Positions 57,316 to 64,000 of a stretch of 64,000 nucleotides of DNA are shown here, one piece after another (position 1 is the stretch's first letter; every line of letters begins with the position of its first letter). Where the stretch lies: positions 124,001 to 188,000 of the forward strand of contig NZ_AP011952.1 in assembly GCF_000828575.1 (NCBI RefSeq), given 5' to 3'. Under the pieces are notes generated by a model that was not told the DNA's origin, searched no databases, and was given only the letters and a program-made list of their open reading frames with translations. This stretch comes from Methanothermobacter sp. CaT2 (GTDB taxonomy: Archaea > Methanobacteriota > Methanobacteria > Methanobacteriales > Methanothermobacteraceae). Made by a program: the position numbers and the translations under genes.

Positions 57316-57822
57316 ATGGAGGGACAGCTGGGAGACGAGGTTGTAACCATAAAACCGGACTCGGATGCAAGGAGGCTGCACGGCAAGAGCCACTACGGTA
57401 AACTCTATGAGGACAGGCTGCAGATTTCACTGATTGAGGCAGCACACCTCATGGAGAGGGGTAAACTCACACTTAAGAGGGACGACGATGAGGTCTCAAT
57501 GGAGGAATTCATATCACTCCTGGCTGAAAGGGGCCTCTACAGCAAGTACCTGGTCTACAGGGACCTGAGGAACAGGGGTTACATCGTCAAGACAGGGTTC
57601 AAGTACGGTGCAGAGTTCAGACTGTATGAGAGGGGAGGGGCCCCGGGCAGGACACACTCAGCATACCTTGTGAGGGTTATATCAGAGAATGACACCATCC
57701 ATGCCCTGGACTTTTCAAGTTACGTCAGGGTGGCCCATGGGGTGAACAAGAAGCTCCTCCTGGCCTTCCTGGACGATGAGGAGGATGTAACCTACTACCT
57801 TGTTGACTGGATAAGACCATAA
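57316..57822 (+). CDS. endA: tRNA-splicing endonuclease
   Basis: 168 residues, the homotetrameric archaeal type that cuts the bulge-helix-bulge of tRNA introns. Catalytic Tyr, His and Lys fit YGAEFRLY, TRSAYLV-like GRTHSAYLVRV and VNKKLLLAFLDDE. It starts at ATG with GAGGGG upstream, in a 126-bp gap that holds the hxlB repeats. trpS follows at 15 bp. Confidence 0.92.
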   Translation: MEGQLGDEVVTIKPDSDARRLHGKSHYGKLYEDRLQISLIEAAHLMERGKLTLKRDDDEVSMEEFISLLAERGLYSKYLVYRDLRNRGYIVKTGFKYGAEFRLYERGGAPGRTHSAYLVRVISENDTIHALDFSSYVRVAHGVNKKLLLAFLDDEEDVTYYLVDWIRP

Positions 57823-57837
57823 GTGCAGGTGATATGA

Positions 57838-58932
57838 TTGATAGACCCGTGGGGATCAGCAAACCTTGAATACATGGATCTTATTGAAAAATTCGGTGTA
57901 AGGCCATTCAGTGAAGTCCTCGATGATGTACCTGAACCCAGCTGGCTCATGAGGAGGGGTATAGTCTTCGGTCACAGGGACTACGGCAGGATACTTGAGG
58001 CCATAAGGAGTGGCAGTGACTTTGCAGTGGTAACAGGGATGATGCCAAGCGGTAGAATGCACATAGGCCACAAGATGATCGTGGACCAGCTCAGGTGGTA
58101 CGATAAAGTGGGTGCCGAGATATTCATACCAATAGCCGACATGGAGGCCTACTCTGCAAGGGGCATCGACTTTGAGACCTCAAGGAGGATAGCCATTGAG
58201 GAGTACATTGCAGGCTACATTGCACTGGGGCTTGACCTCACAAAGGACAACATACACGTCTACCTCCAGTCAGAGAACCTCATGGTGGAGGACCTTGCCT
58301 ATGTCCTGGCAGGAAAGGTTAACTTCAATGAACTGAGGGCCATCTATGGCTTCACAGGATCAACAAGCATGGCCCATATGTATGCACCCATAATACAGGT
58401 GGCGGATATACTCCACCCCCAGCTTGAGGAGCTGGGCGGCCCCAGGCCCACCGTTGTCCCTGTGGGCCCGGACCAGGACCCCCACATAAGGCTCACAAGG
58501 GACATAGCCGGGAGGTTCAGGGAGAAGTACGGCTTCATTCTACCATCATCAACCTATCACAGGTTCATGGGGGGCCTCACCGGGGGTAAAATGTCAAGCA
58601 GCAGGCCAAAATCTGCCATATTCCTGAGTGATACCCCAGAGGAGGCTGAGGAGAAGATAAGGAATGCCAAGACCGGTGGAAGGGAGACCCTTAAGGAGCA
58701 GAGAGAACTTGGGGGTGTTCCCGAGGACTGCATAATCTATGAGACCCTCCTTTACCACATGTCTGGCTCTGACCCTGAACTTGAGGAGATCTATGAATCC
58801 TGCAGAAACGGTACACTTATGTGTGGGGAGTGCAAAAATAATACTGCAGAGTTCATAAGGAAGTTCTTTGAGGAACTTTCCAGGAAAAGAAAGAAGGCCC
58901 TTTCCACTGCGGGGAGGGTGCTTGAGGGGTAA
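57838..58932 (+). CDS. trpS: tryptophanyl-tRNA synthetase (archaeal type)
   Basis: 364 residues, class Ic. It has [13 protein letters not shown] (the HIGH motif), the [18 protein letters not shown]-type motif, and [15 protein letters not shown]. The start is TTG 57838, behind AGGTGAT; ATG 57834 is in another frame. Its stop nearly touches the next ATG. Confidence 0.94.
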   Translation: MIDPWGSANLEYMDLIEKFGVRPFSEVLDDVPEPSWLMRRGIVFGHRDYGRILEAIRSGSDFAVVTGMMPSGRMHIGHKMIVDQLRWYDKVGAEIFIPIADMEAYSARGIDFETSRRIAIEEYIAGYIALGLDLTKDNIHVYLQSENLMVEDLAYVLAGKVNFNELRAIYGFTGSTSMAHMYAPIIQVADILHPQLEELGGPRPTVVPVGPDQDPHIRLTRDIAGRFREKYGFILPSSTYHRFMGGLTGGKMSSSRPKSAIFLSDTPEEAEEKIRNAKTGGRETLKEQRELGGVPEDCIIYETLLYHMSGSDPELEEIYESCRNGTLMCGECKNNTAEFIRKFFEELSRKRKKALSTAGRVLEG

Positions 58933-58933
58933 A

Positions 58934-59566
58934 ATGAAGAAGGAAAAGTATGAGGGGACACTGGCTTACCTTATGAGGAGCAATGAGACCTTCCTTCTGG
59001 CCTCAACCTTCCTGTTCCTCATATCCCTTTTTGCAGGATACGCTTTCTCAGGGGCCATCGAGCCGCTACTGAAGCCAATGATGGACGAATTCAGAAGGAG
59101 CATAGCAGAGGGTGAACTGAAACTATCAACAGCATCGATATTCTTTCACAACCTCCAGGCCGCCCTGCTCATCTACGGGGGAGGCCTGCTCCTGGGGGTT
59201 TTCACAGCGCTCTTCCTTATAATAAACGGCCTTTTCATAGGCTTCTTTGCTTCACAGGCCCCACTGGGGGACTTCATAATCCTGACGGCCCCCCATGGAA
59301 TATTTGAGATCCCGGGACTCATAATTGCAGGGGCTGCTGGGTTCAGGCTTGCAAGTTTCACCTACCACTTCTTCAGCGATCTCTTCACCGAAACATGGTA
59401 CGGGTCCTTCATGGAAAGGCTGGCTCATTTCTTTGAGAGGAACCAGGATGAGCTTCAGGAGTCCCTCATGCTCCTTGGTATAGGGGTTCTCTTCCTTGTG
59501 GTGGCGGCATTCGTTGAGGCAAACCTGACACTGGGAATCTACAACTACATAAAGACATCAATATAG
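58934..59566 (+). CDS. SpoIIM-like (stage II sporulation M family) membrane protein
   Basis: About 210 residues with five predicted membrane segments and the family motif PHGIFEIPGLIIAGAAGFRLA. Archaea do not sporulate; the family in archaea probably takes part in membrane or envelope processes not yet defined. ATG 58934 is fixed by GAGGGGTAA; the longer reading from 58868 overlaps trpS and is rejected. Confidence 0.8.
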   Translation: MKKEKYEGTLAYLMRSNETFLLASTFLFLISLFAGYAFSGAIEPLLKPMMDEFRRSIAEGELKLSTASIFFHNLQAALLIYGGGLLLGVFTALFLIINGLFIGFFASQAPLGDFIILTAPHGIFEIPGLIIAGAAGFRLASFTYHFFSDLFTETWYGSFMERLAHFFERNQDELQESLMLLGIGVLFLVVAAFVEANLTLGIYNYIKTSI

Positions 59567-59568
59567 GT

Positions 59569-59589
59569 GGTGTCCAGGGAAAGGACACC
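59569..59589 (+). terminator. hairpin between the SpoIIM-like gene and thrC
   Basis: GGTGTCC (59569-59575) pairs exactly with GGACACC (59583-59589) around a 7-nt loop, 3 bp after the SpoIIM-like stop. No T-run follows, so it may be an RNA-processing or attenuation structure rather than a terminator. Confidence 0.4.
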
Positions 59590-59604
59590 CCACAATTTAT
59601 TCTG

Positions 59605-60834
59605 ATGATACACTCAATGGATGGTGACTATGTGATAAGGTGCATATCATGCGGTAAGGAGTATGAACTGAACGAGATCATATACACCTGCAGTGAATGC
59701 GGGTCAGTGCTGGAGGTTGAATGTGAAGTCGAGGTTTCAAGGGACACATTCAGCTGCAGAAGGCAGAACATGTGGAAGTACAGGGAGTTCATGCCTGTGG
59801 ACCCCTCAAAGATAGTGAGCCTTGATGAGGGTGGAACACCCTTTGTGAGGTGCGATAACATTGGCAGGGAAGTCGGCATTGAACTATACGTGAAGGTGGA
59901 GGGCTCCAACCCGACAGGCAGCTTCAAGGACAGGGGTATGAGTGTTGGTATCACAAAGGCAGTTGAACTGGGCGTTGATACTGTGGGCTGTGCCTCAACC
60001 GGCAATACCTCCGCTTCCCTTGCAGCCTACGCAGCAAGGGCCGGTCTCGGTTGCGTGGTGCTCCTCCCTTCAGGTAAGGTTGCCCTTGGCAAACTTGCAC
60101 AGGCAATGTTCCATGGTGCCCAGGTCTTATCTGTCAGGGGAAACTTCGATGAGGCCCTTGAGGCGGTAACGGAACTTGCCCTCATGGGGGAGCTCTACCT
60201 CCTCAACTCGGTTAACCCCTTCAGGCTTGAGGGGCAGAAGACCATAGGCTTTGAGATAGTGGATGACCTTGGCTGGGAGTCCCCGGACCGCATCATCCTC
60301 CCGGTTGGTAACGCAGGGAACATATCAGCCATATGGAAGGGTATCTCAGAGTTCCACAGGGCAGGGTTCATTGATGAGAGGCCAATGATGACAGGTATAC
60401 AGGCAGAGGGTGCCGCACCCGTGGTTGAGGCTTTCAGGAAGGGTAAGATGGAGATTGACCCTGTTAAGAACCCTGAGACGGTTGCAACCGCCATAAGGAT
60501 CGGGGCGCCTGTGAGCTACCTCAAGGCACTGAGGGCCATCTATGAGTCAGATGGATATGCCGAGACAGTGACCGATGAGGAGATACTATCTGCCCAGAAA
60601 CTCCTTGCAAGGAGGGAGGGTATAGGTGTTGAACCGGCGTCTGCAGCATCAATAGCAGGCCTGCTGAAACTGGTGGATGAGGGTGTCATTGACAGGGGCG
60701 AGCGCGTGGTCTGCGTTGTAACAGGTCACGTACTTAAGGATCCTGACACCGCCATAAGGGCTTCAACAGAACCAGTTGAGGTTGAACCCGATATAGACCA
60801 GCTCAGGTCCGTTATAAGGAGAAAGAGAACCTAA
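59605..60834 (+). CDS. thrC: threonine synthase
   Basis: 409 residues. This PLP enzyme makes threonine from O-phosphohomoserine. An N-terminal zinc-ribbon-like region (CISCGKEYELNEIIYTCSECG) precedes the catalytic domain with the PLP lysine in NPTGSFKDRGMSVG, STGNTSASLAAYAARAG and PVGNAGNISAIWKG. ATG 59605 has no clear ribosome site; ATG 59617 is also possible. Confidence 0.93.
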   Translation: MIHSMDGDYVIRCISCGKEYELNEIIYTCSECGSVLEVECEVEVSRDTFSCRRQNMWKYREFMPVDPSKIVSLDEGGTPFVRCDNIGREVGIELYVKVEGSNPTGSFKDRGMSVGITKAVELGVDTVGCASTGNTSASLAAYAARAGLGCVVLLPSGKVALGKLAQAMFHGAQVLSVRGNFDEALEAVTELALMGELYLLNSVNPFRLEGQKTIGFEIVDDLGWESPDRIILPVGNAGNISAIWKGISEFHRAGFIDERPMMTGIQAEGAAPVVEAFRKGKMEIDPVKNPETVATAIRIGAPVSYLKALRAIYESDGYAETVTDEEILSAQKLLARREGIGVEPASAASIAGLLKLVDEGVIDRGERVVCVVTGHVLKDPDTAIRASTEPVEVEPDIDQLRSVIRRKRT

Positions 60835-60994
60835 TAAACATTTAAATTTTCATGAATATTTTTTCTGTTTTAAGTTTTTCTATTTTTCATTAGAACACTC
60901 TGAGGTTAATCTCTCACCCTCCAGCCACTTGTGAATATACTGATTCTGTTTAGGTGCCACATGAACCAATCAATGAGCCAGAGAGACCTCCAGA

Positions 60995-61020
60995 TTAGCG
61001 ATATATTTATATAGGATAAT
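60995..61020 (+). promoter_or_regulatory. histone gene promoter
   Basis: GATATATTTATATAGG at about 61000-61015 is a strong TATA box, followed after 30-45 bp by AGGTGG and the histone ATG. The 224-bp gap back to thrC shows T-rich termination sequence (60840-60890) and no gene. Confidence 0.6.
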
Positions 61021-61058
61021 ATGGATAGATTATAGTACATAAAATGAGGTGGTTAATT

Positions 61059-61262
61059 ATGGAATTGCCAATAGCTCCAATTGGAAGAATAATAAAGAAT
61101 GCCGGTGCAGAGAGGGTAAGTGATGATGCAAGGGAAGCCCTTGCAAAAGTCCTTGAAGCCAAAGGTGAAGAGATCGCCCTGAATGCAGTTAAACTTGCAA
61201 AACATGCTGGAAGGAAAACTGTTAAGGCTTCTGACATTGAACTGGCAGCTAAGAGGATGTAA
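61059..61262 (+). CDS. archaeal histone
   Basis: 67 residues, a single histone fold that wraps DNA as dimers and longer stacks. The sequence starts [20 protein letters not shown] and ends with the [14 protein letters not shown] helix. It resembles the HMtA-type histones of the genus. ATG 61059 is fixed by AGGTGGTTA. It has its own promoter. Confidence 0.95.
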   Translation: MELPIAPIGRIIKNAGAERVSDDAREALAKVLEAKGEEIALNAVKLAKHAGRKTVKASDIELAAKRM

Positions 61263-61422
61263 TTCTCACATACATCCATCATTCATTCCCTTTTTGCCTG
61301 CGGCAAAACTTTATATGTGATGAGCCCACAATTTTATTTAATCCTTGTTTTCCTGGGTGTCTAACTGGATTATCCGGGATTAATCTAAGTACGATTTCTG
61401 ATGAAAATCTGTATCCAGCAAG

Positions 61423-61547
61423 TTTTATATACAGAGAACATATAAAGGGTACTACCCACCTCATGTTAATCCATAACTTGGATTAGTTGTCCAGATTGGT
61501 GTAATTACCGATGGATGGTAGAAAAACCAGATGAAAAAGGAGGTAAA
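61423..61547 (+). promoter_or_regulatory. promoter and structured leader of the L7Ae operon
   Basis: TTTTATATA at 61423-61431 predicts a transcript start near 61450 and a leader of about 100 nt. It contains a 7-bp hairpin (TAATCCA 61467-61473 / TGGATTA 61479-61485). Just before the AAGGAGG ribosome site is a possible kink-turn core: GA-TGG (61514-61518), 8-nt loop, CCA-GA (61527-61531). L7Ae binds kink-turns, so self-control of translation is possible. The gap from 61263 to 61422 shows no gene. Confidence 0.45.
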
Positions 61548-61551
61548 TAAC

Positions 61552-61923
61552 ATGGCAAAGGCAATCTATGTGAAATTTGATGTACCAAAGGAACTGGCTG
61601 ACAAGGCCGCAGAGGCACTTGAAATAGCCAGGGAAACAGGTAAGATATCAAAGGGTACAAACGAGGTTACCAAGGCAGTTGAAAGGGGAGTCGCACAGCT
61701 CGTACTTATAGCTGAGGACGTTGAACCAGCCGAAATAGTGGCTCACCTCCCACTCCTTGCAGAGGAAAAGGAAATACCATACATATACCTTCCAACCAAG
61801 GATGAACTGGGTGCAGCCGCAGGTCTCAACGTCGGCACAGCATCAGCAGCCATAGTTGAAGCCGGCGACGCCGAGGACCTCATAAACGAAATAATAGAAA
61901 AGGTTGAAGAACTTAAAAAATAG
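61552..61923 (+). CDS. rpl7ae: ribosomal protein L7Ae
   Basis: A 123-residue kink-turn-binding protein of the large subunit, also found in box C/D and H/ACA RNPs and in RNase P. It has [24 protein letters not shown], the RNA-binding core. ATG 61552 has AAGGAGG upstream; an earlier ATG at 61531 would place the ribosome site inside the gene. It is first of a run with S28e, L24e, Ndk and IF5B. Confidence 0.96.
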   Translation: MAKAIYVKFDVPKELADKAAEALEIARETGKISKGTNEVTKAVERGVAQLVLIAEDVEPAEIVAHLPLLAEEKEIPYIYLPTKDELGAAAGLNVGTASAAIVEAGDAEDLINEIIEKVEELKK

Positions 61924-61974
61924 ATGAAAGGCAGAAAAAGCCTTTCACCTTCAATTTAATATAAAGGTGGTTTA

Positions 61975-62181
61975 ATGGAGGAAGCAACTCCAGCAGAGGT
62001 TATTGAGGTTCTCAAGAGAACCGGAATGACTGGAGAGGTAATGCAGGTCAAGTGCAGAATCCTTGATGGAAGAGATAAGGGAAGGATACTCACAAGGAAC
62101 GTCATGGGTCCAATAAGGGAAGGCGATATCCTGATGCTTCTTGACACAATCAGAGAGGCAAAGGAAATCAGGACCCCCTGA
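61975..62181 (+). CDS. rps28e: ribosomal protein S28e
   Basis: 68 residues, eS28 of the small subunit. It has [32 protein letters not shown], which is highly conserved. ATG lies behind AAAGGTGG, and L24e follows at 18 bp. Confidence 0.96.
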   Translation: MEEATPAEVIEVLKRTGMTGEVMQVKCRILDGRDKGRILTRNVMGPIREGDILMLLDTIREAKEIRTP

Positions 62182-62199
62182 TCAGGCAGGTGTTTGTAA

Positions 62200-62361
62200 A
62201 TGAGAGTCTGTTCATTCTGCCATGAAGAAATAGAGCCAGGTACAGGAAAGATGTACGTTAAGAAGGACGGCACAATCTATTTCTTCTGCAGCAGCAAATG
62301 CGAGAAAAACATGATCAAACTGGGAAGGGTTCCAAGAAAAGTTAAATGGGTTAAAAAATGA
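62200..62361 (+). CDS. rpl24e: ribosomal protein L24e
   Basis: 53 residues, eL24 of the large subunit, read from ATG 62200 ([20 protein letters not shown]). The four zinc-finger cysteines are C4, C7, C32 and C36 (CSFC and CSSKC). The start has AGGTGT upstream. Its TGA overlaps the ndk start (ATGATGG), so translation is coupled. Confidence 0.95.
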   Translation: MRVCSFCHEEIEPGTGKMYVKKDGTIYFFCSSKCEKNMIKLGRVPRKVKWVKK

Positions 62362-62813
62362 TGGAAAAAAGCTTTGTAATGCTAAAACCTGACGCAGTAA
62401 AGAGGCGCCTCGCAGGAAGGATAATATCCCGCTTCGAGGATAAGGGACTCAAGATAGTCGCTGCCAAAATGCTCCAGATCCCGGAAGACCTTGCAATGGA
62501 ACACTACCAGGAACACAGGGAAAAACCATTCTTCAGGGACCTTGTGGACTACATAACATCAGCACCAGTCCTTGCAATGGTCATAGAGGGTAAGGACTGC
62601 ATCTCCATCATAAGGAAGATGGTGGGCGCAACAAACCCTGCAGAGGCAGAACTTGGAACAATCAGGGGAGACTTCGCCCTTGAAACAGGTAGAAACATAA
62701 TCCATGCCTCAGATTCTCCAGAATCAGCTGAGAGGGAGATTAAACTTTTCTTTAAGGAATCAGAAATTTGCAGCTACGAGATGCCTGACAGGGAAATGGT
62801 ATACGAGGAATGA
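62358..62813 (+). CDS. ndk: nucleoside diphosphate kinase
   Basis: 151 residues. It passes phosphate from ATP to other nucleoside diphosphates via a catalytic His. [37 protein letters not shown] and [16 protein letters not shown] (with the active His) are standard. The first ATG (62358) overlaps the L24e stop; a second ATG (62361) follows it directly. Confidence 0.96.
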   Translation: MMEKSFVMLKPDAVKRRLAGRIISRFEDKGLKIVAAKMLQIPEDLAMEHYQEHREKPFFRDLVDYITSAPVLAMVIEGKDCISIIRKMVGATNPAEAELGTIRGDFALETGRNIIHASDSPESAEREIKLFFKESEICSYEMPDREMVYEE

Positions 62814-62827
62814 ACGCGGAGATTTCA

Positions 62828-64000
62828 ATGAAGATCAGATCACCCATAGTTTCAGTACTCGGACATGTGGATCACGGGAAAACCACCCTCCTTGACCATA
62901 TAAGGGGCAGTGCAGTTGCCGCAAGGGAGGCGGGCGGTATAACCCAGCACATAGGGGCCACAGAGATACCCATGGATGTCATTGAAAACATATGCGGAGA
63001 TTTCCTTAAAAAATTCTCAATCAGGGAGACGCTGCCAGGACTCTTCTTCATAGATACCCCTGGCCATGAAGCGTTCACAACCCTCCGTAAACGTGGAGGG
63101 GCCCTTGCAGACCTTGCAATACTCATCGTTGATATGAATGAGGGATTCAAGCCCCAGACACAGGAGGCCCTCAATATCCTGAAGATGTACAGGACACCAT
63201 TCGTGGTGGCTGCAAACAAGATAGACAAGATCCACGGCTGGAGGGCCCATGAGGGCCGACCCTTCATGGAGACCTTCAGCAAACAGGACATTCAGGTCCA
63301 GCAGAAACTGGACACAAAGGTCTATGAACTTGTGGGGAAACTCCACGAGGAGGGCTTCGAATCAGAGAGGTTCGACAGGGTAACCAACTTCGCCTCACAG
63401 GTCAGCATAATACCCATAAGTGCGGTGACCGGAGAGGGAATACCTGAACTCCTCACCATGCTCATGGGACTTGCGCAGCAGTACCTCAGGGAACAGCTGA
63501 AGATTGAGGAGGATTCCCCTGCCAGGGGGACCATCCTTGAGGTTAAGGAGGAGACAGGTCTCGGGATGACCATTGACGCTGTTATCTATGACGGCATACT
63601 CCGTAAGAACGACACCATCGCCATGATGACATCAACGGATGTCATATCCACCAGGATAAGGTCACTTCTCAAACCCAGACCCCTCGAGGAGATGAGGGAG
63701 TCCAGGAAGAGGTTCCAGAAGGTGGACGAGGTGGTGGCTGCTGCGGGTATAAAGATCGTGGCACCTGACATCGACGATGTAATGGCGGGCTCACCCCTCC
63801 GTGTGGTGACGGATCCAGAGAAGGTCAGAGAAGAGATACTCAGTGAAATAGAGGACATCAAGATAGACACCGACGAGGCGGGTGTGGTTGTAAAGGCCGA
63901 TACCCTGGGGTCCCTTGAAGCAGTGGTGAAGATACTGAGGGACATGGATGTCCCCATCAAGGTGGCTGACATTGGGGACGTTTCAAGGAGGGACGTTGTG
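62828..64000 (+). CDS. infB: translation initiation factor IF5B/IF2-type GTPase (3' truncated by window)
   Basis: 391 codons are visible before the window ends, with no stop. It begins [21 protein letters not shown]1 [10 protein letters not shown]3 DTPGH and G4 NKID mark the GTPase domain, and domain II follows ([17 protein letters not shown]). aIF5B joins ribosomal subunits with the initiator tRNA. No intein interrupts the G1 motif. GGAGAT lies upstream of ATG 62828. Confidence 0.95.
   Translation, partial: MKIRSPIVSVLGHVDHGKTTLLDHIRGSAVAAREAGGITQHIGATEIPMDVIENICGDFLKKFSIRETLPGLFFIDTPGHEAFTTLRKRGGALADLAILIVDMNEGFKPQTQEALNILKMYRTPFVVAANKIDKIHGWRAHEGRPFMETFSKQDIQVQQKLDTKVYELVGKLHEEGFESERFDRVTNFASQVSIIPISAVTGEGIPELLTMLMGLAQQYLREQLKIEEDSPARGTILEVKEETGLGMTIDAVIYDGILRKNDTIAMMTSTDVISTRIRSLLKPRPLEEMRESRKRFQKVDEVVAAAGIKIVAPDIDDVMAGSPLRVVTDPEKVREEILSEIEDIKIDTDEAGVVVKADTLGSLEAVVKILRDMDVPIKVADIGDVSRRDVV

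Noticed and set aside
61263-61422. tRNA or small RNA gene between the histone and L7Ae genes
   Set aside because: I looked for a cloverleaf and T-loop (GGTTCGAATCC-like) and found none. The stretch is AT-rich spacer with a promoter at its end.

Overview
The window is a chromosome segment of a thermophilic hydrogenotrophic methanogen of the genus Methanothermobacter. Evidence for this includes a separate C-terminal family-B DNA polymerase piece, a cyclic 2,3-diphosphoglycerate synthetase, MtxX, an F420H2 oxidase paralogue, an F420H2:NADP oxidoreductase, a thermosome, an archaeal histone and archaeal replication factor C. From memory, gene order follows M. thermautotrophicus Delta H around MTH190-MTH259. 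Several proteins (the ExoIII homologue, for example) differ from what I recall of Delta H, so a close relative such as M. marburgensis is more likely. I could not run a search to settle the species. Genes are tightly packed, with strong GGAGG/GGTGATC ribosome sites and TTTATATA-type promoters. I see no IS element, prophage, CRISPR array, rRNA or tRNA.

Layout. 1-2.3 kb: end of an archaeal-type glutamate synthase cluster (FrhB/ferredoxin protein plus the FMN/Fe-S subunit). 2.4-5.5 kb: two tandem 14-TM MFS exporters and the wreck of a third copy. 5.5-12 kb: a double-CDGSH Fe-S protein; a CbiM metal-uptake operon with two unfamiliar exported proteins; a DEAD-box helicase; a 5-FCL-like protein; an RDD protein; HypE. 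11.9-16.3 kb: S8e, PolB2, a HAD phosphatase and an uncharacterised AAA ATPase/membrane-protein pair. 16.3-26.2 kb (mostly minus strand): ExoIII/uridine endonuclease, FeoB with its DtxR-type regulator, acetate uptake and activation (SatP/Acs), thermosome, and an FprA-type flavodiiron protein. 26.3-34.5 kb: an Fe-S protein, a deformylase-like protein, cDPG synthetase, HisD, AspS, CbiC, HemL. 34.6-47 kb: two unknown membrane proteins, MtxX, UppS, TatD, a CMD protein, the pyrimidine reductase of riboflavin/F420 synthesis, DUF483, a very large exported CobN-like chelatase, DedA and a FwdC-like GXGXG protein. 47.1-64 kb: RfcL/RfcS, AroE, HARP RNase P, HisS, HisI, a PIN-ATPase-KH protein, a TIM-barrel protein, NpdG, 6-phospho-3-hexuloisomerase, EndA, TrpS, SpoIIM-like, ThrC, a histone, and L7Ae-S28e-L24e-Ndk-IF5B.

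The most unusual signal is not a gene. At eight or nine places, the gap between two co-directional genes contains a tandem duplication with a period of about 50-70 bp. Most copy the extreme 3' end of the upstream gene, stop codon included (acs, uppS, the DUF483 gene, npdG, hxlB, hisS), and they range from perfect to badly decayed. Two genes directly downstream of such duplications (tatD, hisI), plus aroE, have no ATG, GTG or TTG where the protein must begin and seem to start on AUA, AUU and CUG. Several promoter regions (S8e, acs, aroE/HARP, dtxR, cobN-like) carry long dyads that look like operators.
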